NCBI RefSeq assembly: GCF_027244095.1
Contig: NC_069660.1
Location: forward strand, 138,559,834 to 138,623,833
DNA from: Hemicordylus capensis
Lineage: Eukaryota > Chordata > Lepidosauria > Squamata > Cordylidae
Reading direction: 5' to 3'
Length of the DNA: 64,000 nt
Shown one piece after another: positions 55,372-64,000 of the stretch; positions within the stretch are counted from its first letter, which is position 1, and each line of letters opens with the position of its first letter. The position numbers and the translations under genes were made by a program. Under the pieces are notes generated by a model. That model saw only the letters and a list, made by a program, of their open reading frames with translations. It was not told the DNA's origin and made no database searches.

Positions 55372-55743
55372 TGGGGATTTGCTCATGAGTGAAAGTAAGG
55401 TAGGAGACGTCTCCAAATTAGCGCAGAAGCTGGATGGGCATGGACCCAATATTTGATTGTGTGTGAGATAAAAGTAAAGTTTTATCAAAGAAACAGGGAG
55501 CTTCTTTGATGTCAAGCCCTAGCTGGATAGAAGGATTTCTCCTCCTACCTCAGCAAAAAGCTGGGTACAGAATCTGGGTAGGACGTGCTTGTCTGACCTG
55601 GCTGGAGCTCGAGAGATGAGCAAACTCCCCACCTTCAACCTTACTTTTATCTCACACAAGATCAAATATCAGGAGTGTGCCCAACTCCTGCGCTAAGGTT
55701 GGAAATGTCTCCTACCTTACTTGCGGTTGCAAGAATAGCTCCA
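55372..55743. mobile_element. Foldback MITE ending TGGAGCTATTC
   Basis: The right end, inverted, reads TGGAGCTATTCTTGCAACCG; the left TGGGGATTTGCTCATGAGTG. Arms of about 110 bp pair: 'agtaaggtaggagacgtctc' near 55396 with 'gtctcctaccttactt' near 55712, and 'gtgtgtgagataaaagtaa' near 55460 with 'ttacttttatctcacacaag' near 55644. The interior differs from all other families here, but the terminus matches the hairpin elements. Confidence 0.7.
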
Positions 55744-55943
55744 CTATTCTCTCCATGGATTCTGCTGTCTAGTTCTCTCCTTTTCTAAGACAAGAAATAC
55801 TCAGCTGTTTGCCACACTTCCCCCTCAGCCCATTACTGTAGGATGTTCCAACCTCAGGCTGAAGGCATGCCACCGCCATGGACAACTGCTTCTATCCTTG
55901 GATCCTTTCCAGTGCATATTCATGAGGGATGTGTATTACATCT

Positions 55944-56428
55944 CTGAGCCCTTTCTCATGATCAGAGAAAGGGCTCGAAATGGGCAAGGAGAGGAAGCCT
56001 TGAAATGCTTACCTCACCCATAGTTGTTCCACTCTCCCTTGCAATCTCTGGGCGGATCGCTCTCCCTTGGCGGAACGCTCGCCCAGATGATTGTCAGATC
56101 CTGCCGGCAGCAGGGGGTTTCTGGGACCACTGTATTTTTCCATAATACACTGTGCAAGTGTGTGGTGCATTATGGGGAGTCTCCCAACACTAGTTGGGAG
56201 GCTACTCGTGTGTAGGTGCCACACAGAGCTGCATGGCACTGACACACAATCCATTAGCCTGGGCTTCAGCCCTTGCACCCTAAACCTTGGCTAACAGCTG
56301 GGTGACCAAACAGGGTTTGCAGCCGTGCTGCTGCTGGGAACCGCACAACTCCTGGTGGTTCACACATGCTGACAAAACCAGGCTGGGCATTCCTAGTCCA
56401 GTTTTGCCTGCACATGTGAATAACTCCA
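55944..56428. mobile_element. GC-rich hairpin element with 8-bp target duplication
   Basis: Left CTGAGCCCTTTCTCATGATC, which pairs at once with 'gagaaagggctc'. Right, inverted, TGGAGTTATTCACATGTGC. The 8-mer ttacatct occurs at 55936-55943 and 56429-56436 (the match extends to 9 bases), a hAT-like duplication and the best evidence for how this family inserts. Hairpins: 56141-56177 (ccataatacactgtgc), and a terminal one at about 56340-56418. Same orientation-reversed plan as 59383. Confidence 0.82.
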
Positions 56429-56884
56429 TTACATCTTGGTAATGATGTTAGGGATTGAAATGGGTGGATGGAGAGAACTATATCTGGTGAACACCAACAG
56501 AGAATGAGAACCTGGGCAACAAAAAGTTCTGACACATTGTCAGGAGAAAAATGGAAAATAAAATGATTTCAAATAATTCAGTAGCAAGTAATTTTTACAT
56601 GATGTCAGGAGAAAAATGGAAAACAAAACAGCGGCACAAAAATAAACCAGTTAACGCATCCAGGAAAGTTGGCATTTGAAGGAATACTGCAGAGAGCATG
56701 TCAAGGTGGAACCAAGAATTCAAGACTAAACTATACAATATGTGAGCATTCTGTGATTGAACTTTCAGGAAAAGAGAATTTGCATTTTGGATGGTATAAA
56801 AATGTGTTAATAAAATAAAATAAAATAAAATAAAATAAAATAAAATAAATGACACAGATCTTGAGAGGAGCTCAGTGCCAGTCT
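56429..56884. other. Unassigned sequence with (TAAAA)n microsatellite
   Basis: (TAAAA)7-8 at 56811-56849. The segment 'catgtcaggagaaaaatggaaaa' type wording occurs twice (56537 and 56603), a short direct repeat of about 22 bp. Confidence 0.6.
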
Positions 56885-57452
56885 GAGCTCCTCCTGACAT
56901 TGGTGATCATTTGCCTTATGAGGCGCTAGGGGCAGAATTAAGGAAAGGATTCTGGATGTGGAATCTCAGATTGACAGGAGTCTAATTCCTAGGGGTGTTT
57001 TCCTAAATGTTGAAACTGTAAGCTATTCTCCAGCTAGATATATATCTCTTCTTACTGTACCTAAATTTCGTAGGGCTATAACTTTGGCCCATTGTAACAC
57101 TATGAATACAGCAGTGCTGCAGCGGAGATTCCAAAATATTCCTTATCATTGTTGTGTTTGTCCATTGTGGACCAGGAGAAGTTGAGACGACGGCTCATGT
57201 CCTTTTGTAATGCCAATTTTATAGTGACATTAGGAAGAAATAAATTTCTCCTCAACTTATCCTGTTTCCAGGATTAACTGAAATGGACTATTGAATTTTA
57301 ATTTTAAAGGATTGTAAAGAGGAGAATTTATTCAATGTTGCTAAATTTTGTTATATTTGTGGTGTTATTTGGAATGAAGTTGATAATTTTAAATGGTTTT
57401 ATTCTTGCCATTCCATAATTCTGGTCATTGGCTGTACTAATAAAGACTAACA
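56885..57452 (+). mobile_element. LINE ORF2 C-terminus with CCHC motif
   Basis: Frame 56958-57185 ends in 'LQRRFQNIPYHCCVCPLW', and after a frame change the next stretch reads 'GPGEVETTAHVLL', stop, 'CQFYSDIRKK', then 'LILFPGLTEMDYWILILKD'. C-x2-C, E-x3-H, x4-C is the C-terminal zinc-knuckle-like motif of several APE-type LINE clades. A 3' end with AATAAA near 57439 follows. RT domain missing. The clade cannot be fixed from this piece. Confidence 0.7.
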
Positions 57453-57949
57453 TTGGTAATCTGGGATTTGATGTCGGGTGAAGGAGCTTGGGATGGTGCA
57501 AGCTCCTCCCCATTCCCCCAGGTTCTCATAACATGTGCTGTGGAAGCACATGCACCTCCTTCACCCAACTTTCAGCAGCAGAACCTTCATGAGAACATAT
57601 CCCACCATCTTTTTCTTTTTCAAAAAGTCACTGGCTCTCTGTGTGGCAATTTAGATCAAGGCCATGGCAAGTAGGAGACAGTCTAACCCATGTGCTTTGG
57701 CCCTGATCCAAATTGGCTCATAAAATATATATCTCTGAGGTGTCCTTGTCGTTCCATAAAGTTCAATGGATTTTGCATAGAAACTCTGCATTAAAAGCAA
57801 TTTTTTAAAGAAGGTTTGGTAACAGAAAGAAAAATACAGATCATATGGAACTGTGAACGGTCTAGTGAACATTCTGAGGTAGAATTTAGTATATCTGATG
57901 CAGGAAACTAGCCTAACAAACTAGGGTTGTTGTTTTTCTTTAATAGAAA
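57453..57949. other. Unassigned sequence
   Basis: Nothing recognised. Confidence 0.4.
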
Positions 57950-58045
57950 TGTCTCATTTCTAAGAGAAGAGAGAGTTTCTAATTCTCTTAGAAACTCTAA
58001 GAGAAAATTTCTCTTAGAAATTCTTAGAATTTCTAAGAGAGAGTA
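57950..58045. repeat. Cluster of short inverted repeats (tttctaagagaa)
   Basis: The word 'tttctaagagaa' and its inverse 'ctcttagaaa' alternate at least six times in under 100 bp, so the segment can form several mutually exclusive hairpins. Confidence 0.75.
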
Positions 58046-58328
58046 AGAGGTGGTTCTATCCTGTACATAAGACAAACAAAATTTCACATGTTCATTTCAG
58101 CATTCCATAGAATGGCAATATTAGTTCAATAGGATATATTTATTTAAACCAATCCTTAAACATTTTTCTTTCGATCTAGGAAACAGCCCCAAAATTTAGG
58201 AGCCAGAAAAGGGACACATGATAAAGTTATTAGACTTAGTGAGAAACATTGTGAGGGGGAGGGTAAATGGGCTTATCATGATCCTCTTTACAAGCGATAT
58301 AGTTAGAACAGAAAAAGAGAAAAAGAGA

Positions 58329-58626
58329 GGAGAGCTGGTCTTGTGGTAGCAACTATGACTTGTCCCCATAGCTAAGCAGGGTCCACCCTGGTTGCATCTG
58401 AATGGGAGACTTGATGTGTGAGCACTGCAAGATATTCCTCTCAGGGGATGAAGCTGCTCTGGGAAGAGCAGAAGGTTTCAAGTTCCCTCCCTGGCTTCTC
58501 CAAGAAAGGTCTGAGAAAGATTCCTGCCTGCAACCTTGGAGAAGCCACTGCCAGTCTGTGAAGACAATACTGAGCTAGATAGACCAATGGTCTGACTCAG
58601 TATATGGCAGTTTCCTATGTTCCTAT
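58329..58626 (+). repeat. 5S-rRNA-derived SINE, full length
   Basis: Box A-like 'agctaagcagg' at 58370-58380 and box C-like 'ctgaatgggagac' at 58398-58410 are spaced as in 5S rRNA. The body has 'ggggatgaagctgctctggg' and 'ttcctgcctgcaaccttgga', then the tail 'gagctagatagaccaatgg' to 'cctatgttcctatg'. This is the better preserved of the two full copies and keeps the whole internal promoter. Confidence 0.9.
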
Positions 58627-58884
58627 GCTGAGACACTTACAGATTTTGTTAAATAACTCTGCTTCTAAATATCCTAGTCTAGGTGCCACGATTAAACTTC
58701 AAGGTGCCATGGTTCCCTGGTGCCTGTGAGTTGTCAAGCCCTGATATAAATATATGAAAGTACTGTGTATTCACTGAAGGTTGTGTGTCAAAACAATGTG
58801 CTATATTCAGTCATCCAAAAACCTTCAGTTTAACACGAGAATTAAGATGACTTTACATTTTCACTTGTGCTCTGAAAAGCATGG
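58627..58884. other. Short unassigned stretch
   Basis: Nothing recognised. Confidence 0.4.
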
Positions 58885-59020
58885 AAATTCCAAGTTAAGG
58901 TACCCACCTTAACTTACACACCACATAACCCATAAAAACTTTGTACAGTCTCCTGTATTATGCTGGGTTTACAAATAAGGCTCCATGCTGACACATTTTG
59001 CCTTGGTCTTTCAGCTGGAA
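58885..59020 (+). repeat. Unclassified interspersed repeat
   Basis: Second copy of the repeat at 32318: 'ttgtacagtctcctgtatta', 'tgctgggtttacaaataagg', then 'cattttgccttggtctttc'. Confidence 0.4.
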
Positions 59021-59382
59021 ATTGGGCTGGGGAGGAATGCATCCACACAAAAATTCAACAGGTGCAGCTTCGCACCTATAGTTAAATATAGTTTATTTAA
59101 CTATAAAAGAGCCAGAGTGCTCATAGACTCTCCTTATCAGGCACCTACTGTATGTTCAGAACCAGAAAGTCACTCACTAGAAATGGCCAGGATTTGCCCC
59201 TCCCAGCTTTGGCTTCAGAATTCTCAGTGGGCAGAATGAGTTTCAGGAGATTTCAAAAAAGCTATTCAAAACTATTCAAAAAGCTACTGGATTTTTTAAA
59301 AACCAGCAAAAGGCACCAGTGCAGAATGGAGCTGAATTTTGGGGGAATGGTAAAGGTTACATAAAAAAATATATATATACAT
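59021..59382. other. Unassigned sequence
   Basis: Nothing recognised apart from a short (TA)n at 59371-59379. Confidence 0.4.
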
Positions 59383-59874
59383 TGAGGCTGTTCTTGCACA
59401 CAGCCAAGATGGGCTAAGGCAGCCAAGCTCGGGCTTGGCTGCGCATGAGAATCACTGGGATCACGCCCAATCTCGGCAGCGCTTTGGTGACAAACCTGCC
59501 TAGGGAACCCATCTCCTAAATGAGGTTAGGAGAACGAGTGCTCCCTTAGTCTCATTTTCCTGATTGTGTGCAGTGCCAGATACTTTGAGCAAACACTGCA
59601 ATGCTCATGGGTGCCCACCCATTACTGGGGATAGCCCCAAAATGCTTTGTACACTTGTGCAGTGTGTTGTGGAAATTCTGGGGGCTGGGATGATGTGTCC
59701 CGATCCCTGCACCTCCGTGCTGCCGAGGGAAGCAGTGGACGAGCATGTGGGATCATTTGCCCTGACACTTCCAGACCTGACAGCCAGATCATCTGAGGAG
59801 AAGGTGAGCTTCTGCTGCCTTCTCTGCTGCCCTGCTGCCTGAAAACCTCTCATGTGATCATGAGAAAGGGCTCA
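59383..59874. mobile_element. GC-rich hairpin element, full length
   Basis: Left TGAGGCTGTTCTTGCACAC; right, inverted, TGAGCCCTTTCTCATGATC, the same pair of ends as 55944 in the other orientation. Terminal hairpin 59398-59450 ('cagccaagatgggcta' with 'gctcgggcttggctg'). A central hairpin at about 59638-59674 is worn. Length 492 bp. The flanking 8-mers match only at 4 of 8. Confidence 0.75.
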
Positions 59875-60942
59875 TTATCTGTTTCAGGAAAAGGTTGCCA
59901 ACACTTTGACCCCTCTTTTTCAGAATTAGACATTTAACCTGCTGCATCTTTGCCATTTTTTAACAGAGTTGCACCAGTTATGGGGTGGTCATGTCTCCTT
60001 ATCACCTGGCTGATGTGTGCAAATTTTCATAGGGATTGGATGGATACTTTTGATTGTATCAATAATAGAAGTTAAGGGCTTATAATGGTGGAATGTTGAA
60101 ACAACTCCTTATTTTAATTCTAGTGGACTACCATGCAAGTATAATACAGTTTAACAAGTAAAAGTATTTAAAAAGATAGCATGTTGGAATGCTTTTTACC
60201 ATTTTGAAAGATGAAGGGGCTTTTTCCACACCTGATGCAATTCAAACCTCTTTAGGACACTTATGGCTTTTAATCAGTGGCAAAAAAAAAATAACAAATA
60301 CAAAATAAAGAAAGATGGCCCCAGATTTTATGAGAATTGCCACCTTTTGTTTTCAAGAACTCTTGTATTTTGAGTTTAGTTCCTCTGATCACGTGCAAGA
60401 TTTCTTCCCCTCAGAGGAGTAAAACTGATTTAAAACCAGACTTAAGATCCCTGATCATGTGCAACATGACTGCTCCCTACTAGTTCACACCAATTGCACC
60501 TTGCAAAACGATATTAGACAACTCTGCATGCCTTTTATTAAGAGTTACCTCATAACATAGCAGTGCAGCCACAATGTGGCCCACATCCTCATTTATACCA
60601 TGCAAAATTCATTGCACACACATATGCACACCACACTACATGTGCAACCCATCCCCACCTCAGTGCATTTCAACAGTAGGTGCAATAACAACAAATATAA
60701 CTTTAACAAATATATATATTTCCCCCCTTAGTTTTGAAATCTTTGGTTTTGGCAACAAATCAAAAGGGCTGAAATCCAGTTGAACCTCTAAAGTCTGGCC
60801 AAGTGTCACCCTTAGATTCCCAAATCTCTATTCCTTCTGGTACTTGCTGACTCCCGTATAAAGGCTTACCTCTTCCTCTTTTGTCCCACCTGTCTTCCTT
60901 CCTTCAAATCCCCAGAGAAATCCAAATAATAAAAATGCATGT
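59875..60942. other. Unassigned sequence
   Basis: No repeat or exon recognised. Confidence 0.45.
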
Positions 60943-61179
60943 GAGAGCCAGAGTGGTGTAGTGGTTAGAGTGCTGGACTAGGACCGGGGAGACCCGAGTT
61001 CAAATCCCCACTCAGCCATGAAAATCACTGAGTGACTCTGGGCCAGTCACTTCTCTCTCAGCCTAACCTACTTCACAAGGTTGTTGTGAGGAGAAACTTA
61101 AGTATGTAGTACACCGCTCTGGGCTCCTTGAAGGAAGAGCAGGATATAAAATGTAGATAACAACAACAACAATAATAAT
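60943..61179 (+). repeat. tRNA-derived SINE-B, best copy
   Basis: Head 'gtggtgtagtggttagagtg' (A box region) and 'gagttcaaatcccc' (B box), body 'tcagccatgaaaatcactga', 'tctctcagcctaacctact', tail 'ggttgttgtgaggagaaac' and 'gctctgggctccttgaagga', 'ggatataaaatgtagataa', ending in (AAC)n(AAT)n. The only copy here with an unbroken pol III promoter. Confidence 0.88.
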
Positions 61180-61550
61180 GTGGCGACCAGCCCTGAAGCT
61201 CCTGGAGCATTTTCTTTTCAATTAATGTGCATATTGTGTGTTCAATTAATTTATAGAAGAAAGTTTGATTAGCTGGAGTTATTGCATAGCACAAAATCAG
61301 AACATTACAGAAAGGGGTTAACTCCAGAATATCAGGTTATTTTAGAATGGACATCCATCTATTACTTGTGTGAATGTTTTTCAGCCAGAAATCAGGAGGA
61401 CTAGTGTTTAAAAAAAGAAATGAAAAAAAAAAATGTGTCAAGCCTACCTTTATTCCAGGTAAGTGTGAAGTCATCAACTATTGATTTGATATTGAGAGTC
61501 ACTCTGTAGTAAGGAGGGAAAACAAGCCATGTACAATACAGCCCAATTCA
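61180..61550. other. Unassigned sequence
   Basis: Nothing recognised. Confidence 0.4.
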
Positions 61551-61750
61551 CATGTTATGTTCAATGCATGCACAATCCGTGTACCATGTACACACCTACA
61601 TATCTTTATTGTATCTGCCTAAAGACATTATTTTCAACACATGTACAATAGTACACTTCCTATATAATCTCTGCATTTGAGGAGGCCTGTGTCCAGGTTA
61701 ATTTTGAAAATGATTACATGTATGTTCATACAAAAGCATATGCATGTGTC
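61551..61750. mobile_element. ATTCACATGTTATG MITE (family F3), inverse copy
   Basis: 'caattcacatgttatgttc' at one end, 'acattattttcaacacatgt' and 'gtgtccaggttaattttgaa' inside, as the inverse of the copies at 20688 and 23911. The far end is diverged. Confidence 0.5.
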
Positions 61751-62005
61751 ATATGCTTTGTTTCATCTGTATAGGACATAGATATGTATCAAGTATGAAG
61801 TCTTACACAGGGCCTGTTCTGATGAACGCACACAGTAATGTTGGGGTTGTGCTGAGAGCGCACCCACTCTGACATCACTGGCAGATGTCCCAATGTGCTC
61901 TTGGCACGTCCTTTAATAGAGTGAGAATGCCCCTGAATTCAAGCCAGAAGAATTCCCACTGATAATTTACCACAAAAAGTGATTTAGCTGATCTTCATTC
62001 TATTG
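61751..62005. other. Short unassigned stretch
   Basis: Nothing recognised. Confidence 0.4.
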
Positions 62006-62627
62006 TTGTTGTTGTTGTTGTTGTTGTTTACACAGTCATACAGATGTTATTGACTGGTTTGTTTTATACAGACATTGAGTCCTTCCCAAGGACCTGGGAT
62101 GGTTGAATTTTATTATCAATATTGTTGCTGTTATTATTATAGATATTGTCGCAGAATATAGGCTGTTCCCAGTAAAGCTGCTTTTTGTAATCGGCTGGTG
62201 GTGATTTCTGTGGCCGCTATGTTGTTGAGGTCCTCTTCAAGGTCTTTTGGAGTTGTACCCAGGGTGCCAATTACCACTGGGATTATTTTGGTTTTTTTCT
62301 GCCACAGCCTTTCAATTTCAATTTGTAGATCTTTGTATTTTGTGATTTTTTTTCTATTTCTTTTTCTTCTATTCTGCTATCCCCTGGTATTTCTATGTCA
62401 ATTATTTTCACTTGCTTTTCTTTCTTCTCGACTACAGTTATATCTGGTGTATAGTGTGGCAGATGTTTGTCTGTTTGTAGTCAGAAGTCCCATAATATTT
62501 TTTACATCTTCATTTTCTTCAACTTTTTCAATTTTAAGGTCCCACCAATTTTTGGCTACAGGTAGCTTGCATTTTTTGCAGATGTTCCAGTGTATCATCC
62601 CTGCTACCTTGTCATGCCTTTGTTTGT
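62006..62627 (-). mobile_element. R4-type LINE, C-terminal part and 3' UTR
   Basis: Minus-strand translation gives 'MIHWNICKKCKLPVAKNWW' (62598 on), later 'LGTTPKDLEEDLNNIAATE' and 'RLQKAALLGTAYILR' ending near 62150, then a 3' UTR shared with 28613 and an (AAC)n tail at 62006-62030. This matches the restriction-like-endonuclease C-terminus of R4/Dong-type elements. There are frameshifts in between (the stretch near 62380-62480 shifts frame). RT missing. The long plus-strand frame 62198-62629 is antisense to it. Confidence 0.82.
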
Positions 62628-62677
62628 AGTTGTTGCTGTTGCTGTTGCTGTTGTTGTTGTTATTATTATTATTATTA
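62628..62677. repeat. (TTG)n(TTA)n microsatellite
   Basis: About 50 bp of TTG/CTG triplets turning into ATT triplets, abutting the truncated end of the R4 fragment. Probably the tail of another LINE/SINE copy in inverse orientation. Confidence 0.85.
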
Positions 62678-62689
62678 TATAATTTTATT

Positions 62690-62905
62690 ATTAATCTGGG
62701 AAATACAGCTGCACATATGCATGTACAGAGGCCATGTCTGTGCTGCCACCATGCAATGGCAGTGCAGGGGTGGTGGTGCCACCACCTCAGGAAGCTGTGT
62801 GGAATGGTGGAGGAAAAGGTATGGACCTGCTCTCCTCCTTTTTAAAGCTGGAGCTGAAACTCTGCTATGAATTGGTGCACAAATCACAATTCATGCACAT
62901 CCCTA
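62690..62905 (-). mobile_element. Foldback hAT-like element, right half
   Basis: Ends 'cacaattcatgcacatcccta' type terminus of the TAGGGRTGTGCA family, with 'tgctgccaccatgcaatggc' and 'gtggtggtgccaccacctc' palindromic words inside. No left end found. Confidence 0.6.
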
Positions 62906-63171
62906 CTGTAGACCCATTTAGGTCACTTTTCACTTGAGCAATCCTATGTGTATGTGTTTTTCATTTGAGGATTTGTATTTTTATCATCATTTTCACAAGT
63001 TTGTCAAAACATTATCTTGAAAACCCATCATATGTATGTTTTATATGTATGTATTGGTTATTGTTTGCATTTACGGTTGCCATTGTTCTAATACAGGTTT
63101 GTTTCCATACATTTGCTTTTGATCATGGTTTTTGATTGAGGTTGCTGTTTACTGCTTACCATTGAACTTTT
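62906..63171. other. Short unassigned stretch
   Basis: Nothing recognised beyond an 'aatcctatgtgtatgtg' scrap at 62940. Confidence 0.4.
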
Positions 63172-63179
63172 GTGGGACC

Positions 63180-63762
63180 CAGGGGTGCACCAAAGATAAC
63201 TTGGGTGCCTGGACCACCCAGCCACGCGGGGCCCCCTGAGCAAGTCCCCTCAAAACTTCTTTTGGAGGGCCTGCCCTGCCAAAGCTCCGTTTTTTGTTTT
63301 AAAACACTTACGACGGTCAAAGGGTGGCTGCGGGGGTGGGGGAGCAGAGCAGTCTTTCTCTCTTCTCCACCCCCCCCCCCCGCCGGTGGCAGTGGGGTGT
63401 GAGCAGGAATGATGCTGAGCCTATCTATGACGTCATGGACTTGTGATGATTTCTAAACTGCGCAGGCGCACCTCACAGTTGCTTCAAGACGCTGGCACGA
63501 ATGGATGGGCTCAGCGTTGTTCCTGCTCACACCCCACTGCCACCAGGGGAGGGGAGGAAAAGGAGGAGGACTGCTCTGCTCAACCCTCCCACCCCCCCAG
63601 CCACACCTCAGCTGCAGTAAGGTTTTCAAACAAAAAAAGGGCGCTTTGGTGGGGCAGGGTGGCTCAGCTGCTGGAAGCCCCCAGCCCAGGCCATTTAGAG
63701 GCTCCCCCGGACCCTGGAGGACTGGACCAGGTCCCCAAGGTCCGGGGGTTAGTGCGCCTCTG
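63180..63762. mobile_element. Foldback hAT-like element (CAGGGGTGCAC family)
   Basis: Left CAGGGGTGCACCAAAGATAA, right, inverted, CAGAGGCGCACTAACCCC. Flanks gtgggacc (63172-63179) and gtgggact (63763-63770) match at 7 of 8. Arms pair over about 200 bp ('gggagcagagcagtctttct' with 'aggaggactgctctgctcaa'). The paralogue at 38720-39316 is in the opposite orientation. The 132- and 109-codon frames over it are by-products. Confidence 0.88.
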
Positions 63763-64000
63763 GTGGGACTTCCTCTTCTTTTGTGGTTATTTGCTGCTGC
63801 TTTTTGCTACAGACCTTTCTCTGCCTTTCCTTAGTCCCTGACCTTGGAAGGAGCTGGGGGTCTAACATTAATCAACAGTAGGACTGAATTCCACAGTATT
63901 TAATTTTTCAAACTAGATAACACATATTTGTATATTGCCTCTCCTGTAGAGGCTACTAACAACAGTTCATACATTCCACTAAATACTATAGACATGGCAT
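63763..64000. other. Unassigned sequence to window end
   Basis: Nothing recognised. Confidence 0.4.

Noticed and set aside
58369-58425. Possible 5S rRNA gene
   Set aside because: Only the internal-promoter half of 5S is similar, and it continues into a SINE body repeated elsewhere.
60943-61010. Possible tRNA gene
   Set aside because: The A and B box words sit in a repeated SINE with a LINE-like tail; no cloverleaf or intact anticodon arm could be drawn.
62198-62629. 143-codon hydrophobic plus-strand frame resembling a membrane protein
   Set aside because: Antisense to the R4 LINE C-terminus; the hydrophobicity comes from the T-rich complement of an A-rich coding strand.
1-64000. CRISPR array, operon, prophage or other bacterial-type system
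   Set aside because: Gene density, microsatellites, SINEs and LINEs show vertebrate nuclear DNA; no regularly spaced repeats with spacers exist.

Overview
The window looks like vertebrate nuclear DNA from a squamate reptile, and I see no host gene in it. The call rests on the repeats: three Sauria-type tRNA SINEs with a BovB-like tail, a BovB LINE fragment, several 5S-rRNA-derived SINE copies, many L2/CR1-type LINE 3' ends, an R4-type LINE with an endonuclease-like C-terminus, a decayed L1, and many hAT-like miniature transposons. I cannot resolve the species or family. No open reading frame outside the LINEs resembles a conserved protein, and I find no convincing exon, tRNA gene, rRNA gene or microRNA. 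The best description is a gene-poor intergenic or intronic stretch filled by several generations of transposons.

Layout. 1-9 kb holds a Sauria SINE, a palindromic foldback element, and a second copy of that foldback split by a 3.1-kb hAT-like element that itself received a SINE, a LINE tail and another hAT end. 8.6-14.4 kb carries SINEs and partial foldback hATs. 14.5-20.3 kb is a LINE block on the minus strand: an L1 ORF2 interrupted by a GC-rich hairpin element, then a second hairpin element, then an L2 ORF2. 21-24.3 kb has SINEs and palindromic MITEs. 24.3-26 kb is low in repeats and contains the best candidate for conserved non-coding DNA. 26-32 kb has a hairpin element, a hAT foldback with target duplication, L2 and R4 3' ends, and a Tc1/mariner-like MITE. 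34.6-36.7 kb has a foldback hAT with internal tandem repeats, a BovB fragment and a hairpin element. 38.7-40.2 kb has two foldback hATs with 8-bp duplications. 42.5-44.2 kb is a CR1-like ORF1 interrupted by a 136-bp MITE and by a 481-bp solo LTR with a 5-bp duplication. 45.8-49.8 kb has an L2 tail split by a small element bearing a degenerate hammerhead-like motif, two more 136-bp MITEs and a GATA tract. 51-56.5 kb has larger DNA elements and hairpin elements. 56.8-64 kb has a LINE C-terminus, a 5S SINE, another hairpin element, a tRNA SINE, an R4 3' end and a final foldback hAT.

Two observations stand out. First, several MITE families with unrelated interiors end in the same kind of motif (GG-C/T-C/T-ATTCAC), as if one transposase moved them all. 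Second, in the GC-rich family the hairpin next to this terminus stays self-complementary in all five copies that carry it, while its arm sequence differs from copy to copy. Most of the DNA between elements is single-copy by eye with no assigned function.
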